A DNA stretch of 64,000 bases from Nepenthes gracilis (lineage: Eukaryota; Streptophyta; Magnoliopsida; Caryophyllales; Nepenthaceae). A program made the translations under genes and the position numbers. The notes below the pieces were generated by a model. That model was not told where the DNA came from, searched no databases, and saw nothing but the letters and a program-made list of their open reading frames with translations. Positions 45,601-56,511 of the stretch are shown one piece after another; position 1 is the stretch's first letter; the number at the start of each line of letters is the position of its first letter. The stretch covers positions 22,358,037-22,422,036 of the forward strand of contig BSYO01000004.1 of NCBI GenBank assembly GCA_033239525.1, read 5' to 3'.

Positions 45601-48600
45601 CTGAATGCTTTTTCTCAACAGGAGTGACCGCTGTCTAATTTTTTGTGGTGTGACTGGCTTAATTGTTCTTGAAGAACAATATTACAGAGAGATATTATTG
45701 TGTCCTGGCTATGTAATTAAACATAAACCTCAAATACTGAGCTTGTGACGCTCACAAAAATCATTAACAATACAAACAAATATAGATGTGAAATGCACAT
45801 CCCAAGAACGATAAACAATTACCGATTTGACCACCGACCTCTCCAAGATGATAAATTGTCTTAACAAATGCAAACCATAAATGGTACATTATTAAAATTA
45901 CAACATACTTGTTTTATGTCAAACTGCATCCAAAATTACCATAAGAAAACATCAAAATCATAATCTAGAACTTTTGTAATTAATTATTCAAGTGGTGACC
46001 TCCAAAAAGTTCTCATCACCTACCGTGCTCGATGTTAAGCTTACTAATCTAAAATGTGGTGCATTTGCAAAGATGAGCCAAAATCTTAACAAGCCATGAG
46101 AAATATGATACAAATAATACACCCCTTTTTGTATGCCACAATCTTACAAAAAGTGGCTAACAAATAACATGTGCAAAAATGTGGAAACTATGAAACCAAG
46201 ATCCATCAATATCCCCCACTCACAGGGCCGCAATAGATAGTCGGTATGTTTATAAATTGTAACCTTATAAATGGTTAGTGTGTAAATATTATGTTGGTTA
46301 TCGATATCTAGAAAACGCCAAAATCATAATCTAGAACTTTTGTAATTAATCATTCAAGTGGTGACCTCCAAAAAGCTCTCAACACTCACCGTTACTTGAT
46401 GTCAAGCTTAGTAATCTGAAATGTGGTGCGTTTGTGAAGATGAGCCAAAATCTCAATAAGCCATGAGAAATACGATACAAATAATACACCCCTTTTTGTA
46501 TACCACAATCTTATAGAAAGTGGCTAACAAATAACATGTGCAAAAATGTGGAAACTATGGAACCAAGGTCCATTGATATCCCCCACTGGTAGGGCCACGG
46601 TAGATAGTCGGTGTGTCTATAAATTTTTACTTTATAAGTGGTTAGCGTGTAAATATTAGGTTAGTCATGTCACAAACGGTATTTACCACCAATTATCTTA
46701 CAATTGTTCTCCTGAAGAAAAAAAAACTCTCTACAATAATGGGCCTTTTTTTTAGAATTTATGAAAAAAATGCATAACTTGGTTATACTTTAGAGATTAT
46801 CATGGCTTGAACAATAATTGATACATGCAATGCGGTTCCACCATCAAATTTCAGGATTTTTGGCTGAAATCACAAAATTTAGCAAAAGGGAAACTATACT
46901 TGGTCATACATGTAAACCAAATTCAATGAGGCACACAAATAAACACATCTATGGAGGTTATGAACACAAACTCACAATTTCATCAAAGTGGAAGCGGGAA
47001 AATCTGAAATTTGGGTGTAAAATGTGAGAAGTAGCAAGAAATAACTTGCCTTAATTGGATATTCCAAGAAATTCTGAGATTTTCCTCCAAATATCACCCT
47101 TTCTTCTCTCTCTCTCTCTTTCTCTCACTCACACACACAAATCTCAGTAGAAAATGACACCCAAAACATGCCCAGTTCTATTCATAACACAGTCTAGGGT
47201 GACCGTCATATGTGTGCTAGTCATGTGCACATCATATGATGGTCGCAGCCAAATTGGTGCCATGCACCTTTCATTTGCACATTAGGCACATGCTTTTTGT
47301 CTAAACTGTGCACATTCACCATTCATGCTTGCAATAAATGGTGCATGTGTGACATCATGCACCATCTTAAGAGTGCTTGTCTTAAATCCCATTAGAGCAC
47401 ACACTGACCTTAACACTTGAACACTGAACACACATAATTAGATACAAATTACCAAAAACGAGGAATCCAGTGTTGCATGCCTCTCTTATTGAATTTCTGG
47501 AAAATGAAAAAAGAAAAAGGATGGCCACATGTATTACCTGGGGCCCAGGTGGCTCAATGAAGTGGTTGCTTGACAGTGTCTCAACTCTTGGAGAGCTCGT
47601 TTCAATTATTTTACATTGGAGCTGGGAGAGCTTTATTTGTGTTGGCTAAAAATTGTGAAAGCAAGGAGCTGATATCTTTGGGGCAATTGATTTTGGTTCA
47701 CCAATGTGTGAATGTGAAAAGGGAATGGAATAGTTCAGGAATAGGATGCTGAAAACATGCATATAGAGAAGGCTCGAAGATGTGTGCCATGTCTCAAATA
47801 AGTGCCATTGCTTTCCAATTTCAGGGAATGTTGGGTTACTTTGTTGGAAGAAAAAGGTTCGGACTTGTTCACAGTGGTGAAGAAGATAGGGCATGCAATG
47901 CTTTCTACTGATGGAAGCATGAGTGAATCAAGGATCTAATGATCAAGGCCAATGACTTGAGAGATTCAAATTAGAATTTGGGGCTTTTAGATTTGGGTGG
48001 TTTTGGATTCATTTTTACTGTTGTAAAACATCCAATGATTTAAGATTTTTAAATTTGAGGTTGTATACTTTTAAATGATTAGTCGATTGGATCTTGAATA
48101 AATGCAAATTTTGTCACATAAACGGTTAAAGATGGTTTTGTTTGACAAAAAATTTAAAATTTTTAACGAACTGAGGGAGTGAAAATGTTTCTGTTTAGTC
48201 CTACAGAAGAGTTGATTCTTTTTTTAAAATTATGATTTACATACCCTTGGGCTCCTGTGTTGTTTTTTATTCCAGGGTGGGGTGGGGTGCTAGTGTGCTT
48301 TGTAACTTATGTTGTAAGTAGAAGTCAACATTTTTGTGATTGGAAAAAGTAAGCTTTGAGGAGAACTTGGAATTAGATGGTTGCGACTGTTAGCAATATT
48401 TAAGATCAAGTTTCTTACAAACACTTGGCAACTTGATGTTACTTGGCAACGTGTTGTTTATTGAGACAGTTTGTAACTAGGGGACAATGCTGCTACCAAG
48501 TAAGGGCAGGGGAATCTCCCATTCACTCCTCTAATCACATATATCGTATATTTAAAACTCATGCCAGGCCTCTTCTTTCCCAGAAGAAGTTAAATTTCAT

Positions 48601-51600
48601 GGTTTCCCATACAACGTAACTGGCAACAGCATTTTTGTAACATTTATGCATCTTTATTAGATCTCTAATGGGACCCTACAATATCAATTTTTCCAATTTT
48701 GTCATCATTTTTGCCCATTTAGCTTGCTCTACAGCTCTTTAGCCATTGCTGCTAAAGTGGTAAGAGTTGGAAATTAAATTATTTATAAATATAATAACCA
48801 CACATTTGTATTAGTTACAACTCTATGTTTTCTTGATATCAGTGATTTATGTATCAAATGCATGCTGCTTTACACTTTCCTTCTTGCTTTAGATATGATC
48901 TGGAGGTTATATATTTTGACGAAGGGGTCAGATCTGCTAAGAGGAAGAATCTGGAAGAGAAACTGCTGCAGGTTTAAAGCCTCTGTGCCCTTTCTAGTGC
49001 TAAGATTGAAATATATTGAGTTTGTAATTAATCAGATCGTTCTTTACCTCACCATCTTAATTTGAGATATCATTTGGTTGAGCTGGCTTCTTGGTGATCT
49101 AACGAAAAAGAGACTGATCATTTAACCAAGAAAGGGTTGTCCTTATTGAACTTTCTATGCTTAGAGATTTTAGTTTGGGGTTGATTGCATGTTTGATGAA
49201 ATTGTAGGTCTTTGATATCAATTCATTAGTAACTAAATTTTGGCTCTGGCATTTTGTGATTCTTCCTGTTAACCAGGCTCTGTTTCCGCTTGTAGTGCTC
49301 CTGTGATTGTCTTCCCTGGTCCTCTCTGCTAAATATTAGTTGCAGTGATTTTCCTTCCGTTATGGTTAGCGTTGCTGCATCATTGCATGATAAACATAAA
49401 GTACATCTTATATAACCCCTCCATTGCTTTTCATGAAGTATGTCTTCATCTCCTAACTGTTTCTATCCATGTTGATTAGATTTCACTGATGTTACTATGC
49501 AGCTGAAGATCTAAATTACTTTCTTTGTCTTTTCTTTGGGATGAAGGGTATCTTGCTGGTGCCTGATGAGATGCTCAATTGAAGGGTATCTTGTTGGTGG
49601 GATATTCACCAACCCCCTCCCCATCTAATCTTAGGAAAAGAAGGATGTGTTCGGTTTAATGGTGGAGTTATCCCTATGTGACTTGGTGGTCATCGGTTCG
49701 AGTTATGAAAATGGCCTCTTAAATAATGCAATTTAGACTGTAGACAATACGCCCAAAGTGGTCGAACCCTTTCCTAACCCCATGCATAGCGGGTGTTTCA
49801 TGTATCGGGATTAGTCATGCAAGTGATTTTCAACCTTGATCATTGTTCTTTTTCTGCCAAATTAGGGTGCTTTTATCTTCAGACTCTTCAGCCTGTTGAT
49901 TCCTATTCCCAAATTACTCACTTGAATTGTGCATTTGGTTTACTTGGTAGCTTATTCTTTTGAATATGATTATGACCTGCTTTATATGTACTCATGCCAG
50001 AAGGTTCTAATTCTGAAGTCCAGACCAGGTCTAACTGATACTTATCAACTGAAAAATTGCTAATGATTGAACTATATAACTAGTATCTCCCATAGAACTT
50101 AATCCCAACATAATTAGCAATATGTACACTGAGAGCACACTTTCTTCTATCATGAATTATGCATTATTTCTATTCAGTACTGCTACTTTGCCATTTTTGA
50201 TATTTTTCCGTTGACATGCTAGCATGTCCATCCGGCCTTCCATTCCATTGTGGAGCATCTGCGGTCTGGAACTCTGGATAAGTTTAAAGTAGCGTTTGAC
50301 AAAGCTTTGAGCGGAGGGGATGGATTCTCTGCTGCTGCACATAGTTGCACCCAGTCTTTTGTGAGTCTATTTGATGAGGGATGTGCAGGTACAGTATGCA
50401 TGTCATCTAGCTGTGTTGCAAAATGAGATCGTTATCAATTTAACAATTCTTGATTTGACATACCATGCACTCTTGTCCATCTGTAGCGCACTACACATAA
50501 GTGAATAAATAATCTTCTCTGGATGATGTTGCAAAACTGTGGTTAAGTCTTCAACATCAACAATTGAACACAAACATTAATAATGGTTGTCACTTGGTAA
50601 AGTTGGCTGTAGATCTTCTTTTGTCATTCATCTCAGTTTTGGGCCACTTAGCTCATATGTTGGAGAGCCATCAATTCTGTGGCACTTAAACTTCAAGATC
50701 CATGTGATCTTTTTACGCACATTTCTTGTTTGTAATGCTTCATTGTGATTTAGTTGTTGTGGGTCCAACTACAAAAATAACCTCTCTGTAATATAGGTTA
50801 AGACTTTATATATTTGACCCTATCTTGAACCCACGATGCATGACTTAATAGATTGAGCCTGTGGACTAATATCATCATTCATGTATTCAATGTTTAATTA
50901 ATTTGTCTTTAATATATTTAGTGAATTCTAATAGTCACCACATGTATTCTATTCCATCTTTTAGTTTCATTTATCAAATGAGCTTTTCTTTGAGGATAGA
51001 GGGACTTTAAACGAGTCACCCTTGTGAGAAATAAATTGTATATGTTAGCCACAAATAACATGCCAGCGAAACTTCATCTTGTATTATTAGTAGGTTCATC
51101 AAAAAATAGATTGAAAAGGTAAAGATTTGCTATTGTCACTTTATATAAACCTATTGTAGTTTCTTCCCATATGGTGTTAAGCCTATTTATTATGCATTAT
51201 GCATATTTTACTTAATTTTAGTAGTTGAAAAAATGAGGACGTTATCCTGTCATTAGCTTTCTGTAAGTGTTGAAAAAATGAGGATGGTAATATGGATAAT
51301 TGTAGTTGTAGAGACAAAAGTTAACCATGGGGGGGAGGGGGAGTTCTGTTAATTAACAAAATTAAGTACCTTATTTAAAATAGTTCTACACAGAAAATAG
51401 ATTCTCACGAAAGTTCCGTGAGAAAATTAGAAATTGTACCCTATTTTACCAAAAAAGATTGTCATTGATAGTTGCATCATAGATTTTATATGATCTTGTG
51501 TTCTTCTGTGTCTTGGCTTCTATACTATTTTATTTCTCTTCTGACTTTTGAATTTTTTGAGCCTTTTTAGATCTCATTTTTCTTTTTCGCTTGGTAATAG

Positions 51601-54600
51601 TATAGCCACTGTCCTTCAGTTTCTTTTTTCATTTTCAAGGCAGAGGATGGATGTAGCGGATTGGATTATCCAAACCTTTTCTAAAAAGACATGACTAACT
51701 AATTTTTCTACTTTTTTTTTTGCTTGACATTTATTGGAGATTAAAGGACTTCTTTCTCTCTATCTATATCCCGTGGTATTTCGCTTTATGACTCATAGTC
51801 ATATTTTTTATTTGGTTTATTCCAAAACAATTTCAACTTTAGTTGAAGTTTGATTGCTTGTCATTTAATTTTTTGAAGCCGATTACTGTAGTCAATTTTG
51901 GTATAACTGACCTGTTGTCTAGTTTAAAGTTTGATTTCCTGTTTTATTGTTTTGGCTACCTTGCCTTGGCTTGATAAAAGGAATAATCTGTAGAGAGGGA
52001 AAGAAAATACTTAAAAATGGCTCTGAATGGAGTATGACATGAGCAAAGATAAAAGGGGATCTCTGGTTACATTGTCATTAGGAATGGGGTGCTATTAGTT
52101 GAGGAAGGATAAGTGGTGGGGAGGGTAGAAGGTGAAAAGTTATTGGGGGCAATTGGTGGCACTTGCAACTGGAATTCGTGACATCTGGCAACCAAAAATC
52201 TGTTTTCTGGGAGTATCTACACTCTTTATAGCCGGATGAGTGTGTAACTCAGAAGATCAGCCAAGCACTTTGATCTGATAAGTTACATTTATGGAAGTTA
52301 AGATGAGAAAATAACATTTGAGACAGTTGGCATACCTAATACATAGGCCAAATAAACACCTGTTAAAAAAGGTGATTGGGTTGTGGTTAGCTACAAAATG
52401 AAAGGGAAAGATAAGCAGGAAAACTCTCTCTCTAAATAAACTATTCATCCATCCACTTCATAATTTTCCAAAGTTCAAGATATATCCCATATAATCATAT
52501 ATATTCTTTCTTTTGTACATCTCACTATGGCAGTTTGATTCTGAAACTCTTGGTTAGAATTGTGATTTTACATTTCATACTTGTTCATTTTTTAGACTTT
52601 TATTATTTTGCTGCTGGAGGACCAAGGACTGGCAGGACCAAGGTCAGAGTGGAGACCAAAAAATCCTGAGTGATGATTACGGGAAATAGCAAGCTATATG
52701 CTTCTGAACCTGTGAGGATCTCTTTGGGGAAAAAATGAAAAAAAACGTTTCCATCTAGGCTCAAAACCTTTCAATAAAATTCCTGGAAAGCAGGCCTTGG
52801 AATGAGGTTGTAATTCGCATTTAAGAGGGAAGGATTGTGAGGTGTTCAGAAGAGAGATTGCATTTGCAAAAGAATTCTTAAATTATGGTCAGCTTGCTGA
52901 ACTCATGAAAATTCTTATAAAATTCCGTACTGCTAAGGCTAATAGCAATACTTACTAGTTTTAGTCAGCCCATATTATAAAGTAACTAATCCAGCAGTTG
53001 CCTGGCTCTTTGAACATGCAATTAATTCTCCTTTCATATTCAGTAAACAGATTTGTTTTATGGACTGAACAAGAACCTGAAACTTTGACCAAGTGAACAG
53101 TAAAGCTAAAGCGTGACTATAACAGGCCTAATGGCCATTAGGGTAGTTGTCTGTGGCTTTGACATACCTGCTACACTATATTTAGATAATGACAAACAAC
53201 CTATTCCATGTGGGCTATAGGTATACAGGTGGAAGTGCTGCTTCAGCTGCCATGGTTGTGTCGATATTTTGATTTGTTTAACTAATATAATATTGGTACT
53301 TTCTGATGTTTGAAGATGTTTTCCTTTTCAATGTTGTATCTTGGAACAAATTTCTGGTTTTGTTTAGAAGATTGATTCAGAAGTCCCATAACTTGTGGGC
53401 TATGACGGATTACAGTATGAACTTTTTTTACTGAAGATGCACCTGGCTGGATGCATCCTTTCTTGCTACAGATTCTGCTATCCGACTAGCTAACTGGGAC
53501 ACATCTAAAGTGAGGGACAATCTTCTCTGTGATATAGAGGCACACATTGCTTCAGTTCGTGCTGCCAAATTGTCTGAACTTACTGCTTGCTATGAGGTAT
53601 GATTACTGTATGTTTCTTTTCCCTGATGAATATCTTTAATGTTGGTGTTTATTCCATTTTCTCAAAAATCATAGTCTGGTTCAAGCTGTAAGAGTTAGTA
53701 GCTTTTATCTAAATTGTAAAATTAGTTTGAATTAATGAGAATTTTTTTGTGTTATTAATGGGCATTAAAGAAATGCGGTTAGAGGAAGTTGCAAAATTTT
53801 TCTATGATTAATTATGCTGTCTAGCTGCTATTTCATCCCTTTAAATGGTGGCAACTGTCTTACAACTTAGCTGCTATTTCATCCCTTTAAATGGTGACAA
53901 TAAATTGCATTTGCAGGCAAAACTTAATGAGTCTTTACTTGGGCCTGTGGATGCTCTTCTGGACAGCGCTGGTGATGATACATGGCCTGCAATCAGAAAA
54001 CTTCTTATGCGAGAGACCAAGTCAGCAATTTCTGGGCTATCTAGTGATCTTTCTGTTTTTGACATGGATGAACAATCTAGAGATAAAATGCTTGCAAGGC
54101 TTGAGGATTATGCGAGGGGTGTGGTTGAATCAAAGGCAAGAGAAGAAGCTGCAAGGGTCTTGATCCGAATGAAAGACAGGTAGTTTCTCCAAGTCATATA
54201 TGAATTCAACACTCTTCAGGTTGAACCACGAAATGAAATATTGGCTGGTATATTGGTAACCAGCATTCTGATTGTGATATTTCTCACACCGTGACAAAAT
54301 CCTGATGGGTCATAATATTCAAAATATCGGCCAATGTATGATATTTTCTAATATATTGTCTAATATTTGCTCTTCATGTTGTGATTCACAAAAAGAGTTG
54401 TGTTCGATACATCTAATGTCGTTTTGTATCACCTAGTATGGCATATACTAATACGGCTGCGGAGATAACTGATTTTTCATCCCTCGGCGAACATCTTGGG
54501 CTCTAACAGCATTATTGTTTGCAGATTCACAACGCTGTTTAGCCATGATTCTGACTCAATGCCGAGGATTTGGAGTGGGAAGGAAGATATTAAAGCAATT

Positions 54601-56473
54601 ACAAAACTCGCTCGCTCTGCGGTATGACAACCAATAGATAAAGGGCCATTCTTTCTTCCTACTCCAGGTTACTAATTTTGTGTTGCTCCATTGATATCTT
54701 GCTAGTCCTTGAAATTGTTGTCTGTCATGGCTGCGGTACGGCTGGGCAATGATGCTGATGACATAGAGAATACTTTGTCTCTTGCTTTGGTTGATGGTGC
54801 AAGTAACAATACTAGCAGGAGTATTACAATCTCTGATCCGTTGGCAACAAGCACATGGGAGAAGGTGAGCATCTCTGCCTTTCTTTTGTCATTATCTTGG
54901 TTGAAAATTTCTATATTTGTCACAACTATATTGGTATTGGATGTTGCGGACACAAAATTTTATTTTTAACTGTGATTCATCAAAATGAGTTATATATTAT
55001 AATTTGAATCATATTTAATTATTTTTAATCACTGATTTGACTTTATCAAAGGGCATCCTAGTTACCCTTATGGATGGCTACATTTGCCTGTCTGTTTTAT
55101 GCCTGCAATTGAAATCAGTTGTTCCATTTAGCAGCACAGCCACTGCATCCACTGACATTTGGTTGTTCAAAAGTCTTCACTGACACTTATTAGAATGGAA
55201 GTCATAAATGCTGAACACAGTGACATTTATTATTCATGCTTTTGTTAGGGCTAGTTCACTGCACAACAGGCTGCTCCATGTCTATGACTTGCTTATGATT
55301 AGGGCCAACTGTACCCTTCAAAAAATTGTTTAGGCAGAAAAGGCACTCCCAGTAACACCTATTTGCAAGTGTAGTAGGCACTAATACATGATCTTATGAC
55401 TTTGCCTAGATTTCTAATAATTCCTTCTTATTGGAATAATATATCATATATGGATATATGATTCTATGTTGATGTCATGGATGTAAATATCGGCTGGTAT
55501 TATATGTATCGGTATCGGGATCCCTCAGTACCAATATTTCCTAATATTGTGACAATATTACAATATATTACTATATCGACTAACAACACTGATATATCAG
55601 TTGATGTAGCCAATTATTAGCCGATGTAGGACTATCAGCTTACGATTTTTTAAAAAAAATTTTCATCTAATATATCCATTGACAATACATATTATCTGAT
55701 ATTAATACGACCACGACCAATGCCAATACAATACCAATATTTTCATCCATGATCAATGCTATTTTTGTTATCCGGTATAGTCATTTTAGTGAATTCAATG
55801 TACTCTATGGATAAAGGAATAATAAATAGCAGTAGAATTTGAATTTGAAATATTTTGTTGAAATTGCTTGGAAATAGGAATTCAGCCTGGGCGAGAGTGG
55901 AGATTGCTTGTTTTTATTCATCTTATATCTCATTCTCAGCTTATTTCATGTGGCCAATTTTTTTACTGTGCAGGTTCCATCCTCAAAGACATTACTGACT
56001 CCCATGCAGTGCAAATCATTATGGAGGCAATTCAAGGCTGAGACGGAGTATACTGTTAGTCAGGCCATTGCTGCGCAGGCAAGTTCTTATTCAGATTGAT
56101 TTTGTTTCTCAAATGATGAGCAAATTAACACAGGCTTAGCGTTCAGATTGTCCTGATACTCTTTTATTTCTGCCTCTCTTTGTTGTTTGTATTTAGTGAG
56201 TTACAATTGTTAAAAGTCCGTACAATTGACGGGTGTCATAACGTGAGATACTTGGTTTACTATTTGAGGTTCTTAAGTAATTGATTTTTTTTTATGATAA
56301 AATGTTGCTAGTTTTTTTTAGAACATGCTTTATAATGTGAACTTTGATTGAACTCTCATGTTAAACACCTCAAGTTAGCTTGCTAATTTCATGCTTTTAG
56401 CACATACTTCCTCAGCCTTCATGGATGGAAGGATTACTTGCTTTGGACTTTTTTTTTCATGTGTAACAAAGTA

Positions 56474-56511
<38 letters not shown>

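Larger units (their letters stand above)
44523..48892 (+). other. RHD3-like intron 13 (4.4 kb), repeat-filled
   Basis: Contains the proposed gypsy LTR segment starting at 45,744 and its 366-bp tandem duplication. The flanks (44,523-45,740 and 47,450-48,892) show nothing recognisable. Confidence 0.7.
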
